This document shows, one piece after another, positions 6,920 to 14,911 of a DNA stretch of 32,463 nucleotides. The notes under the pieces are model-generated. The model saw only the letters and a list, made by a program, of their open reading frames with translations, was not told where the DNA came from and did not search any database. Numbering within the stretch: position 1 is the stretch's first letter; each line of letters starts with the position of its first letter. The DNA is from JAWVZS01 sp964507825 (GTDB taxonomy: Archaea; Thermoproteota; Nitrososphaeria; Nitrososphaerales; Nitrosopumilaceae), in contig CAZDQM010000027.1 in the NCBI GenBank assembly GCA_964507825.1, forward strand, positions 1-32,463, given 5' to 3'. The position numbers and the translations under genes were made by a program.

Positions 6920-7933
6920 ATGGACGAGGTGGACAGAGAAATATTAAATGAAATTCAATGGACGTTTCCGCTGACTGAGAGACCATATCATGCAATTGCT
7001 GAAAAATTCGGCCTATCCTCGGACGATGTGATGAATAGGCTACGACAGATGAAGCAATCTGGCGTCCTAAGACAACTAAGCGCCATTTTTGACACTAGAC
7101 GACTTGGTTACAAGAGCTCGCTTGTTGCAATGGAGATCGAGCCTGAAAGACTGGAACATGTGGCTAGCCAGATTAACAAACATCCGGGCGTCAGCCACAA
7201 TTATGAGAGGGATCACCGGTTCAACTTGTGGTTTACGCTTGCCACTCCTCCTGGCTCTGATCTTAAAACAGAGCTGGACAAGTTTTCCGGACTTGAGGGA
7301 ATCAAAAAGGTTCGCATGCTCCCAACAATCAAGCTGTTCAAAATCGGAGTCAAATTGGACATGGTTGAGGGAAAAAAACACGAGGTAAGGCCATCGGAGG
7401 AGAAGAAACAAACTAGGCATGTAAGGTTCGAACCGTCAGAAGAAGACAAGGAGTTTATCCGTCACCTGCAAAAGGATCTTGCGATTGTAGAGGAGCCGTT
7501 CCTCGAATATTCTAAAAAACTGAACATGTCGGTACCGGCGATCTTTGCAAAGCTGAGATGGTATGAAGAGATTGGCGTTCTTAGGCGCTTTGCCGCAATA
7601 CTGAGGCACAGGGATGCGGGATTTACGGCCAATGGTATGATTGTCTGGCGGGTACCCGAGGATGATATCGAGGCGGTGGGTCAAAAACTGGGGGCATTTC
7701 CACAGGTCAGTCACTGCTATCAGAGGCCCACTTATGACGACTGGCCATACAACGTGTTTTCAATGATACATTGCAAGAGCATCGATGAGGCCGATGCCGT
7801 CGCATCACAGATTGAGAAGCAGATTGATGTTCATGAATACCGGATACTTTTCAGCTCGCGTGAATTCAAGAAAACCCGCGTGGAATACTTTGTAGAGCAA
7901 AACTTTTCACTCGAGGATGCCATCTCGGCATAA
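6920..7933 (+). CDS. Siroheme decarboxylase, fused AhbA-AhbB
   Basis: Two Lrp/AsnC-like halves are joined in one chain of about 337 residues. Each has a winged-helix start (MDEVDREILNEIQW; EEDKEFIRHLQKDLAIVEEP) and an RAM-like ligand domain. Each carries a substrate-pocket histidine motif: VSHNYERDHRFNLWFTL in half one and VSHCYQRPTYDDWPYNVFSM in half two. This pattern belongs to AhbA/AhbB (NirD/L-like), which remove two acetate carboxyls of siroheme to give didecarboxysiroheme in the archaeal heme route; it is not an ordinary transcription regulator. ATG 6920 suits the family start and a TATA-like TTTTTAAT near 6880-6887. TTG 6887 and ATG 6902 are alternatives. It diverges from the hemA-hemB operon. 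Confidence 0.88.
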   Translation: MDEVDREILNEIQWTFPLTERPYHAIAEKFGLSSDDVMNRLRQMKQSGVLRQLSAIFDTRRLGYKSSLVAMEIEPERLEHVASQINKHPGVSHNYERDHRFNLWFTLATPPGSDLKTELDKFSGLEGIKKVRMLPTIKLFKIGVKLDMVEGKKHEVRPSEEKKQTRHVRFEPSEEDKEFIRHLQKDLAIVEEPFLEYSKKLNMSVPAIFAKLRWYEEIGVLRRFAAILRHRDAGFTANGMIVWRVPEDDIEAVGQKLGAFPQVSHCYQRPTYDDWPYNVFSMIHCKSIDEADAVASQIEKQIDVHEYRILFSSREFKKTRVEYFVEQNFSLEDAISA

Positions 7934-7936
7934 TAA

Positions 7937-8272
7937 CTAGATCTCATTTTCATCGTGTCCGATTACGTGAATTCTGCAAAAGTATGCGTCATTTTGGTTG
8001 CAATAAAACTCTGATCTCTTTCCGCATTGCTGGCATTTGGGCCTTGGATCCTCATCGGACAGCCGTAAATGAAGTATCCTGCTATGTGCCGTGACTCTTG
8101 AACTCTTGTATATTCTCGTAAAATTTGACAGGTAATTGGCATCTGTCGCGCTTAGCTCCTCATCATTCCTGATTTTTTTAATCAGTATGTTCCACTTGGC
8201 GTAATTTCCTATTCTAGATGCCTTCATTCGCTCAATGATTTCGGCCGTGGCCTTTGCATCCATCTCGTACAT
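7937..8272 (-). CDS. Small zinc-binding hypothetical protein
   Basis: This 111-residue protein has a helical N-terminal half and a C-terminal zinc-binding cluster: C80, C83, C91, C99, H102 and H106 (KCQQCGKRSEFYCNQNDAYF and following). The order C-x2-C-x7-C-x7-C-x2-H-x3-H resembles a B-box-like finger. Function is unknown. It starts three bases after the stop of the upstream aldo/keto reductase gene, so the two are likely one operon, and its end faces the AhbAB gene tail to tail. Confidence 0.78.
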   Translation of the reverse strand: MYEMDAKATAEIIERMKASRIGNYAKWNILIKKIRNDEELSATDANYLSNFTRIYKSSRVTAHSRILHLRLSDEDPRPKCQQCGKRSEFYCNQNDAYFCRIHVIGHDENEI

Positions 8273-8275
8273 CTG

Positions 8276-9274
8276 TCATGCAGTCGGTGCAGTTGACTTT
8301 AGTTCGTATTCGGGCCATGATCTGAACAGTGCGTCGATCTCCTCCATATCTGACTTGTTGATGTGCATTCCGTCGGACATTGCCGCAAACTGTTCGATCT
8401 CTTCTGTGTTTATAATGGTGGGCAGTACAGACGCGATGCCATTTTTAGACAGGATGAATTTGATTGCTAACTCGGTGATACTTAGGCCATTTCTTTGCGC
8501 AATCGGACGTAACTGTTCGACCTTTTTCATTGATGCCTTTATCCACTCACCCTTTCTTACCGAGCGATGATCCTTTTCATCTATCTTTGTCTCGGCATTC
8601 ACCTTGCCAGTAAGAATCCCGGACGCATCCGGAACCCTGACTAGGATTCCTATGTTGTTTTTGACCGCGTTTTCAAGCAGTTCGTTTCCGGGCGCCTGCT
8701 CTAGTATGTTATAGACCGTTTGTACGGCGCTGACGCTTGGGCGCCTCATTGCCTCAATACCCTCCTTGGTCCATCCTATTGCTGGACCTAGGGCGATCTG
8801 ACACGTCTTGAACATTCCCTTATTCTTCAATGAGTCCAGCGTTGCAAAAATAGAGTCATCTGTGACATGGCCCATCTTCGGGTTGTGGAGTCCGTAAACG
8901 TCAACATGATCGGTCTGCAGTCTTTCTAGGCTGTTCCGTAGCGCCCTTTTGGTAAAATCCTCGTCGAAGCATTGCGGCAGTTCACTGTGACCGATCTGAT
9001 CTGCGGTCTCAAAATCATATCCATATTTTGTTGAAATGACAACCTCATTCCTCATGTCCTTGAATGTCTCGCCGATAAGCTTTTCGCTTTTTCCCCTTCC
9101 ATACATGTCGCCCGTTTCAAAAAAGTTGACTCCTAGGTCGTACGCCTTTTTTAGCATTCTCTTTGCCTCATCCTCTGGTATCTCTCTACCCCACCAATTC
9201 AGGGCTATCGTCCATGCCCCAAAACCTATCTCTGAAACCCTGATTTCGCTCTTTCCTAGTCTTCTATACTTCAC
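8276..9274 (-). CDS. Aldo/keto reductase
   Basis: This 332-residue NAD(P)H-dependent oxidoreductase has a TIM-barrel fold. The catalytic tetrad can be placed at D56 and Y58 (ETGDMYGRGKSEKLIGE), K83 (VVISTKYG) and H130 (DVYGLHNPKMG). The N-terminus MKYRRLGKSEIRVSEIGFGA is the classic family start, and a cofactor-site stretch FILSKNGIASVLPTIINTEE lies near the C-terminus. The natural substrate is unknown. It is followed at once by the small zinc-binding gene. Confidence 0.93.
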   Translation of the reverse strand: MKYRRLGKSEIRVSEIGFGAWTIALNWWGREIPEDEAKRMLKKAYDLGVNFFETGDMYGRGKSEKLIGETFKDMRNEVVISTKYGYDFETADQIGHSELPQCFDEDFTKRALRNSLERLQTDHVDVYGLHNPKMGHVTDDSIFATLDSLKNKGMFKTCQIALGPAIGWTKEGIEAMRRPSVSAVQTVYNILEQAPGNELLENAVKNNIGILVRVPDASGILTGKVNAETKIDEKDHRSVRKGEWIKASMKKVEQLRPIAQRNGLSITELAIKFILSKNGIASVLPTIINTEEIEQFAAMSDGMHINKSDMEEIDALFRSWPEYELKSTAPTA

Positions 9275-9961
9275 CGTGAATACACCATTGCGCGATCAAA
9301 GTACACCTTTTTTGAATTTATGCCTACCTGTAGTTGTTGTGCAAGATGCCGGAATATCCCTCCGGTACCATCATTTTTCCGGCACTTTTGACGGATTTTT
9401 TGTCGCCGCGCCTCCACTCTCATATAATGCCCTAGATCTCCCCGTGCAAGAGTTTGGCATCCGCGCCATCACTGGACTGCGCGTCAAGAAGAGTCTAGAT
9501 TATCCTTGTCTGGTCCTCGATATTTGCATACGCCTTTTCTAGATTCTCAGTACGAGATTGCATCTCGTTTAGAATCTCACCCTAGGGCCCGGAGGATTCT
9601 CTCTGGAGTCTGCCATACGCGTGCTACAAGGGAGTAGGAACTAAGGGTCGCGTCCAATTTTCATGCAACAAGTGATCACATCATCTTGTACGTCCCGTGA
9701 ACGGACCTGAGGTTGTACGGCGCGGACTGCATTATATGCTATTTGCGGCTCTGCTAGGACGACTCGTCTCCTTCCAAGTACTGACACCTTTCTTTTGATT
9801 TGTTCAGTTGACTCATTCCTGCATTCTGACTGTTAACGTGGTTTTGAGATTATTTTTGGGCACCAGTTCAGGATATAATGTAAAGATCTAGGCACGATGT
9901 TAACCGTTACAATACCTCTAATTATGCGCTAGGCTATGAATTCATCCAACCGACTTGGACT
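9275..9961. other. Degraded intergenic region
   Basis: Besides the pseudogene at 9324-9623, this region holds CATCATCTTGTACGTC (9679-9694), a near match to 13-28, and CTGAGGTTGTACGG (about 9707-9720), which resembles the 3' end of the two-hairpin repeat. No intact gene or RNA is seen. Confidence 0.5.
9324..9623 (-). pseudogene. Decayed gene with coiled-coil-like segment
   Basis: One minus-strand frame keeps protein-like coding over about 100 codons despite stops at 9582-9584 and at three further places. Fragments read GEILNEMQSRTENLEKAYAN then IEDQTRII, stop, TLLDAQSSDGADAKLLHGEI, stop, and a closing KKSVKSAGKMMVPEGYSGIL before the final TAG (9324-9326). The first part has heptad-like helical character and the end reads like a genuine C-terminus. 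The family is not recognised. The stops are substitutions inside a still readable frame, so inactivation seems relatively recent. Confidence is moderate because no homolog could be checked. Confidence 0.5.
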
Positions 9962-10639
9962 TTACCCAAGGCTTGAAATCAGCGGAATTATGTCCTTTTT
10001 CACGCATGGTATCATTGGCACATCGGCAGTGACAAACCTAGATACCTGTGTCTCCCTAAGATCCATGATTAAATCCTGAAAATCACGTAGGTTGTCCACC
10101 TCAAAGGCCAATACAAAGTCCTGATCTCCTATTCCAAATGAATATGTCGTATTGAGGGAAACCTGCGGATATTTCTGACTGACATTGATGTGCTCGTCCA
10201 TCAACTCCTGCCTCTTTTCTCTAGTCAGCAGATACCATTCCCGACTTTTTACAAATGGATAGACGACCACGTATTTCTTTGGTTCGTCCCCTGCAACAAA
10301 TGACATCGGCCTGCCATTTTTGGAATACGTTGAAGGTCTAGTACACGAAAGATATGTTATTGACGGCGTAATGTATTTCCCAAACACCGTGGAATACAGC
10401 TTTGCAATTACATCTTGGATCTCCTCGACGGACTTTGCCGCCAGCCAGAACAAAAAGTCTGCATCATCTCTTAAGCCTAGGGTAGAGTATGTTCTGACCT
10501 TGACTCCTGACCCTTTTACAACGATCTCGGCCTCTCTTGCCGATTCCTCCTTTGCCAGATCTGCCATCCATCTCCACTTTGGGTCTACCTTAAAGAATGA
10601 AAAATTAAAAAAATAATGATCATGATTCTCCCCTGACAT
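9962..10639 (-). CDS. HemQ/chlorite dismutase-family heme protein
   Basis: This 225-residue protein belongs to the Cld superfamily, dimeric ferredoxin-like domains that bind heme or coproheme. The proximal heme histidine is H150 in ELMDEHI, and the residue 13 places later, where true chlorite dismutases have arginine and HemQ has glutamine, is N163 (SLNTTYSFG). Y127 in VVYPFVKSREWY may be the catalytic tyrosine of coproheme decarboxylases. Absence of the distal arginine argues against chlorite dismutation and for a HemQ-like or peroxidase-like role. It is a single gene with its own TATA box, set apart from the heme operon by 2 kb. Chlorite dismutase labels in databases are probably misleading. 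Confidence 0.88.
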   Translation of the reverse strand: MSGENHDHYFFNFSFFKVDPKWRWMADLAKEESAREAEIVVKGSGVKVRTYSTLGLRDDADFLFWLAAKSVEEIQDVIAKLYSTVFGKYITPSITYLSCTRPSTYSKNGRPMSFVAGDEPKKYVVVYPFVKSREWYLLTREKRQELMDEHINVSQKYPQVSLNTTYSFGIGDQDFVLAFEVDNLRDFQDLIMDLRETQVSRFVTADVPMIPCVKKDIIPLISSLG

Positions 10640-10660
10640 GAGCCAGCTATGCCTGCACCT

Positions 10661-10668
10661 TATTTAAA
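10661..10668 (-). promoter_or_regulatory. TATA box of the HemQ-like gene
   Basis: Minus-strand TTTAAATA is centred about 25 bases before ATG 10639. Confidence 0.55.
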
Positions 10669-10743
10669 CAAAGAAATCATTATAATCTCATATGCCTCGA
10701 TCAAGTCAGATGTACTAGACCAAAAGTATCCTAGCGGTATACC

Positions 10744-10840
10744 ATGGTGAAGATTCATGTTGGCCTAGATGCCCACAAAGGTATCATCTAGATACTTGTC
10801 ATGGACGGAGACGGTAAAAAGCATTCAACAAGAGTATTGT
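10744..10840 (+). pseudogene. IS110-family transposase, N-terminal remnant
   Basis: From ATG 10744 the translation reads MVKIHVGLDAHKGII, stop (TAG 10789-10791), then ILVMDGDGKKHSTRVL. The pattern hydrophobic-VGLDAHK followed by a strand ending MDGDGK is the characteristic start of IS110-family DEDD transposases, whose first catalytic aspartate lies in this GxD motif. Only about 32 codons remain, broken by a stop, and the rest of the gene is absent. It runs straight into the two-hairpin repeat. The IS family call is confident in style but rests on a short stretch. Confidence 0.62.
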
Positions 10841-10918
10841 ACACACTCGGGTCGATTCAGGATTCCTACCCGAATGTGTTGAGTCAGGTATGATGCCTCA
10901 GTCGACCTGACCTTGTAC
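10839..10918 (+). repeat. Two-hairpin repeat, copy B
   Basis: Like copy A at 668-759, this copy is bounded by GTAC. Hairpin 1 pairs ACACACTCGGGT (10841-10852) with ACCCGAATGTGT (10868-10879) with one mismatch. Hairpin 2 pairs GTCAGGT (10883-10889) perfectly with ACCTGAC (10905-10911). The last 22 bases are identical to copy A. It adjoins the IS110 remnant, so it may be part of that element's non-coding sequence. Confidence 0.6.
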
Positions 10919-11002
10919 GGCAAACATCTACAAACGCATATGCCGGGAGGCAATCGTTATACCCGGAATGTGCACCTAGTACAGATGCAAGCATGCACAT
11001 GC

Positions 11003-11013
11003 GGGGGGGGGGG
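11003..11013 (+). repeat. Poly-G tract, 11 bases
   Basis: An uninterrupted run of eleven Gs lies in the intergenic remnant zone. A ten-G run occurs at 22327-22336 and a nine-G run inside the giant gene at 25149-25157. Confidence 0.8.
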
Positions 11014-11119
11014 TTATGACACAAACTAGATGATGCAGAATAGTTCAAAATCTCCACTCTAACACTTGCGCGTCAGGCATGGCGTGATTTTTTGTATAAT
11101 GTGGACTCGTAGCGCGCAG

Positions 11120-11887
11120 TCATTTCTGGTTTAGAACCCAGTCGTATCCTCTCTCATCCAATTCGTCTGCTAGTGATGCGTTTCCGCTTTTGAGTACCCT
11201 GCCATCTGCAAATACGTGGACGTAATCTAACTTGTTGAGGAATTTTAGAATTCTTGCATAATGGGTAATTACTATTACCGTGGAGTCCTTTGCAGAGACT
11301 TCACTGATTGCCTTTGCCACGGCCTGGACCGCATCGATATCTAGGCCCGAGTCCGGCTCGTCTAGGATAGAGATCTTTGGCCTTAGGACGGCCATTTGAA
11401 GAACCTCGGATCTCTTCTTCTCCCCACCGGAAAATCCTTCATTCAAATACCTTGAAAGAAATTCGTCCTGCAGGCCGACCTTTGCTAGATTGTTCTTGAG
11501 ATACTTTTGAAACTCTCTGACTGTTATGAATACCTCGCGGTCATCTCCTTGTAGTGCCTTACTTAGTGAATTATATGATGTTCTCAAAAAGTGTGAAAAA
11601 CCGACACCTGATACCTCCGTCGGATACTGGAATCCAAGAAACAGCCCCATCTTTGCCCTTTCATCTGCAGATAATTCCAGAATACTCTTTCCATCAAGCA
11701 GGATGTCTCCGGACGTGACCTTGTATTTTGGATGAGCGAGTAACGTGTAGGATAGGGTGCTTTTCCCAGAACCATTGGGCCCCATTATGGCATGAATCTC
11801 CCCGGAACCAGTCTTGAGGTTGACACCCTTGAGAATTTCTTTTCCGTCTCTTGTTACATGCAGGTCCTTGACTTCTAGTACTGCCAT
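11120..11887 (-). CDS. sufC: Fe-S cluster assembly ATPase SufC
   Basis: SufC is the cytosolic ABC-type ATPase that partners SufB and SufD to assemble iron-sulfur clusters. All motifs are present: Walker A GPNGSGKST (36-44), the SufC-style signature GFSGGEKKRSEVLQM, Walker B ISILDEPDSGLDIDA and the switch histidine in VIVITHYARIL. The 255-residue length is standard. It stands alone here, with sufB and sufD not in the window, and has its own TATA box about 25 bases before the ATG. The host uses Fe-S enzymes such as the family-4 uracil glycosylase nearby. Confidence 0.96.
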   Translation of the reverse strand: MAVLEVKDLHVTRDGKEILKGVNLKTGSGEIHAIMGPNGSGKSTLSYTLLAHPKYKVTSGDILLDGKSILELSADERAKMGLFLGFQYPTEVSGVGFSHFLRTSYNSLSKALQGDDREVFITVREFQKYLKNNLAKVGLQDEFLSRYLNEGFSGGEKKRSEVLQMAVLRPKISILDEPDSGLDIDAVQAVAKAISEVSAKDSTVIVITHYARILKFLNKLDYVHVFADGRVLKSGNASLADELDERGYDWVLNQK

Positions 11888-11908
11888 GATCCACCGAGGT
11901 TTTTTCTC

Positions 11909-11915
11909 TATATAA
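11909..11915 (-). promoter_or_regulatory. TATA box of sufC
   Basis: Minus-strand TTATATA is centred about 25 bases before ATG 11887, preceded by an AT-rich AAATTTCG-type element that could serve as BRE context. Confidence 0.65.
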
Positions 11916-12045
11916 TGCCCTCGAAATTTAGCTGCTCCTAATATGGGCTGTTAGTCGTGTTGCACTAGAACCGTGTACAGAATCATGGAAAAAACATCAT
12001 TTGCTGGTTCTCCCGTTATGTAATCGTATGATATACACGTGAAAA

Positions 12046-13335
12046 CTATGGCGACAATCTGTCCGGGTCCCTTGGATACAAGACGACCTCCCTTACATTG
12101 TCAATGCCGGTCAGTGTAGCCATTACTCTGTCCAAGCCTAGCCCCCATCCTGAATGTGGCGGCATGCCCCAGTCAAATGCACTGAGATGATCCTTGAACT
12201 GGGCCGGATCCAACCCCTGCTCGTCTAGTCTTGACTTTAAGATGTCTGGGTCATGCAGCCTAGTCCCACCCGATGAGAGCTCAAGATATCCGAACTGCAG
12301 ATCAAACGATCTGGATAGGGATGGATCATCGTCCTTTTCCCTTATGTAAAACGGCTTTAGTTTGAGGGGCCAGTCGGTAAGAAAGAAAAAGCCGGGATGT
12401 TTCTCGCCTGCTAGCCTCAAATGCGAATCTAGCAGGTCGTCTCCGAATTCTAAGCCTTGATCCATGGAGTTGAGCTCGTCGATCAACTGTGAGTATGTCA
12501 CACGTTCAAACGGCGCGTCGGGTACCTTTACGCTGTATCCTATTGCCTCCTGCTCCTCCTTGCAATATTCTGACACGTCCCTGTGAATGCCTACCATGAG
12601 GAACTCTAGGACATCCATGACATCGGTATAGTCCATAAACGCCGCCTCCATATCCACACTGGTAAACTCGGTTAGGTGTCTCCCGGTGTGGGAATTCTCC
12701 GCCCTGTAAAACGATGCAATCTCAAAGACCCTTTCAAGCCCAATGGTCATCTGCTCCTTGTATAGTTGGGGACTCTGCGCAAGATATGCTGTCTTTTCAA
12801 AGTATTTCAGTGAAAACAGGTTTGCTCCTCCCTCACTTGCACTGCCGATTATTTTTGGCGTGTTGATCTCAATGAATCTTTTCTCAATCATGGTTTTCCT
12901 GCATGACTGCAGGACGTGATGCCTTATCTTGAAGATGGATGCCGTCTTTTTATTCCTCATGTCAAGCGCCCTAGCATTTAGCCTGTTGTCTATACCACTT
13001 TCCAGCCTTCCTATGGGATCGATGGGAAGCGGATATGTTGCCATTGCCAGTATGTTGATGGTGTCCGCCGCGATCTCAAACTTGAAATCACGCGCCCTTG
13101 TCTCCTGAACTCTTCCAGTCACTTGAACGACGCTTTGTCTGGTTGCGTCAGATATGGCCTGGCTCACTTTGTCCTTGGCAACAACCTGCGTTATCCCAGT
13201 AATGTCCCTGACGGTAAGGAACGTCATCTTCCCAAGCTCACGCATGTCCTCAATCCATCCGCAGACGGTGACCTGGCTTTTAATCAGATCCGCGGTCAGC
13301 TCGTCAACGTTATGCGTCTTGCCAAATTCCGTCAT
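12046..13335 (-). CDS. aspS: Aspartyl-tRNA synthetase, archaeal type
   Basis: This class IIb synthetase charges tRNA-Asp. The 429-residue size without the bacterial insertion domain marks the archaeal form. An N-terminal OB-fold anticodon-binding domain (VCGWIEDMRELGKMTFLTVR) precedes the catalytic core. Motif 2 is FYRAENSHTGRHLTEFTSVD and motif 3 is GWGLGLDRVMATLTG. Whether it is discriminating or also charges tRNA-Asn cannot be settled; no asnS or gatCAB genes lie in the window. Its start overlaps the stop of the upstream zinc-ribbon gene by four bases, indicating a two-gene operon. Confidence 0.95.
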   Translation of the reverse strand: MTEFGKTHNVDELTADLIKSQVTVCGWIEDMRELGKMTFLTVRDITGITQVVAKDKVSQAISDATRQSVVQVTGRVQETRARDFKFEIAADTINILAMATYPLPIDPIGRLESGIDNRLNARALDMRNKKTASIFKIRHHVLQSCRKTMIEKRFIEINTPKIIGSASEGGANLFSLKYFEKTAYLAQSPQLYKEQMTIGLERVFEIASFYRAENSHTGRHLTEFTSVDMEAAFMDYTDVMDVLEFLMVGIHRDVSEYCKEEQEAIGYSVKVPDAPFERVTYSQLIDELNSMDQGLEFGDDLLDSHLRLAGEKHPGFFFLTDWPLKLKPFYIREKDDDPSLSRSFDLQFGYLELSSGGTRLHDPDILKSRLDEQGLDPAQFKDHLSAFDWGMPPHSGWGLGLDRVMATLTGIDNVREVVLYPRDPDRLSP

Positions 13336-13847
13336 CCTTTTGACTCCTCAAATTCAATGTCGACTTGCCTGTCCCTTAAATCCATTATTATGCGTCTTGC
13401 ATTGTCTAGGTTGATTGGAAACTTGTGCGTGTGTCTTCCTAGGACGACCACCTTCGTTCTCTGGACTCCACCCGGAGCCCAGACTATGTTGATTGATAAA
13501 ATTTTTATCGGAAAAAACAAATCCCTGATGAACCTCTTGTCATCTGCGCCGGACTCGACAAGCCAGATCTTCCCCGTGAACTTGGCTTGTATCGCGCCGT
13601 AAAGCGTCTTACTCTGCCTTATTGTCTGGATATCGTTTTTTTTCAAATAAATGATGTAATTGCCGTCAACCACCATGCATTTTTCGAGGGAAAAGCCGTC
13701 GATCTCTGGGTTTTCCACTGCCAGCCTTGCCAAAATAAACGCGGCGTCGACATCAGACCTAGTGTATATGCCGGACTCAACGTTTGACTCGCATTGGGGG
13801 CACAACACCATGTTTTTTGCATCAAACTCGCATATGGGCAACATCAT
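13332..13847 (-). CDS. Zinc-ribbon hypothetical protein upstream of aspS
   Basis: This 171-residue protein carries a cysteine-containing N-terminus (C6, then C16 and C19 in VLCPQCESNVESG) suggesting a half zinc ribbon. It continues with KNDIQTIRQSKTLYGAIQAK and a beta-rich section, SINIVWAPGGVQRTKVVVLG. The latter loosely recalls KH or NusA-like RNA-binding folds, but I cannot assign a family. Close coupling to aspS (four-base overlap) hints at a translation- or RNA-related role. A TATA-like GGATATATGAT lies about 30 bases before the ATG. Confidence 0.78.
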   Translation of the reverse strand: MMLPICEFDAKNMVLCPQCESNVESGIYTRSDVDAAFILARLAVENPEIDGFSLEKCMVVDGNYIIYLKKNDIQTIRQSKTLYGAIQAKFTGKIWLVESGADDKRFIRDLFFPIKILSINIVWAPGGVQRTKVVVLGRHTHKFPINLDNARRIIMDLRDRQVDIEFEESKG

Positions 13848-13927
13848 ATGAACCGGCTTACCTTCCTGACTCTATCATATATCCCTTGACACAAAACAAA
13901 AATTTACCCGTGATCTCATGATTTTTC

Positions 13928-14863
13928 ATGGTAAGGCTTGACGTGTCTGATCTTAGCGCCCATTACTCGTCAAACAGCGGCAACGTTTACGCCCTGTCGG
14001 GGATATCATTCTCACTTGGCGAGGGCCAGTCCATGGGCGTTGCAGGTGAAAGCGCATGCGGCAAGAGCACACTAGGACTGTCGCTGATCAGGATGTTGCA
14101 TGGGGGGAAAATCACATGCGGCACGATCAAGCTTGACGATGCCTCGATTCTTGACATGCCAGAGTCTGACTTTGACGAGTCCTACCGGTGGAGGCAGGTA
14201 TCGATGATATTTCAGGGTGCCATGAACTCACTAGATCCCGTCTTTAACATACGTGATCAGTTCGTTGAAATCCTAAGACAGCATGGTTTTGACGGTGATG
14301 TGGATCAAGCCATATCGTCGTCACTGAATTCGGTAAATCTTGATGACTCTGTACTGAAAAAATTCCCGCATGAACTGAGCGGCGGAATGAAACAACGGGT
14401 GGTGATTGCAATGGCGCTACTCTTGCGCCCAAAGCTTGTGATTGCCGACGAGCCCACTACCGCACTAGATGTCCTGACTCAGGCGCAAGTGATCAACCTA
14501 CTCAAGGATCTCAAGAGTGAGGGGACGTCCTTTGTTCTAATAACGCACGATTTGGCGCTCTTGTCTGAGATTTCCGACAAAATAGGAATAATGTATGCTG
14601 GCCAGATGGTTGAATTCGGAAGCTCCGAGGACATTTACAGGAATCCACGGCACCCTTACACGCGCGGGCTACTTGATTCCATTCCGACCCTAGGTGGAAA
14701 AAGGCCCACGTACATCGGAGGAACACCTCCCGGACTGGTACATCCGGGGGAAGGATGCAGGTTTTCTGACAGGTGTCCGGAGGCGTTTGAAAAATGCAAC
14801 AGGGATCCACCAAACTTCAAGACGGAATCCGGATATGTCCGGTGCTGGCTTTACGAGGATTGA
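13928..14863 (+). CDS. Oligopeptide/dipeptide ABC transporter ATP-binding protein (DppD/OppD type)
   Basis: This 311-residue nucleotide-binding subunit energises peptide or nickel-type importers. Walker A GESACGKST is at residues 40-48, and the signature LSGGMKQRVVIAMALLLRPK and Walker B LVIADEPTTALD follow. The C-terminal oligopeptide-transporter extension (HPYTRGLLDSIPTLGGKRP) ends in a cysteine cluster, CRFSDRCPEAFEKC, known in OppD/DppD proteins and possibly binding an Fe-S cluster. No permease, binding protein or second ATPase adjoins, so it is an isolated subunit here. The ATG lies about 26 bases after an AT-rich AAATTTAC, fitting a leaderless start. Confidence 0.92.
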   Translation: MVRLDVSDLSAHYSSNSGNVYALSGISFSLGEGQSMGVAGESACGKSTLGLSLIRMLHGGKITCGTIKLDDASILDMPESDFDESYRWRQVSMIFQGAMNSLDPVFNIRDQFVEILRQHGFDGDVDQAISSSLNSVNLDDSVLKKFPHELSGGMKQRVVIAMALLLRPKLVIADEPTTALDVLTQAQVINLLKDLKSEGTSFVLITHDLALLSEISDKIGIMYAGQMVEFGSSEDIYRNPRHPYTRGLLDSIPTLGGKRPTYIGGTPPGLVHPGEGCRFSDRCPEAFEKCNRDPPNFKTESGYVRCWLYED

Positions 14864-14911
14864 TCCTAGATGAGGAGCACGGACGCGGCCACACATGTAT
14901 GGCACCATTTG

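Larger units (their letters stand above)
10640..11119. other. Intergenic region with insertion-sequence remnant
   Basis: This gap holds the promoter of the HemQ-like gene, an IS110 transposase stub (10744-10840), copy B of the two-hairpin repeat (10839-10918) and an 11-G homopolymer (11003-11013). No intact gene is present. Confidence 0.6.

Noticed and set aside
6920..7933. Ordinary Lrp/AsnC transcription regulator
   Set aside because: The duplicated Lrp-like halves with VSHNY and VSHCY pocket motifs, and the location beside heme genes, match AhbA/AhbB rather than a single-domain regulator.
9036..9542. Plus-strand open frame of 168 residues
   Set aside because: Its first half is antisense to the aldo/keto reductase and its second half is antisense to the better-supported minus-strand pseudogene.
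9962..10639. True chlorite dismutase
   Set aside because: The position of the distal arginine needed for chlorite chemistry is occupied by N163; the protein fits the HemQ-like branch better.
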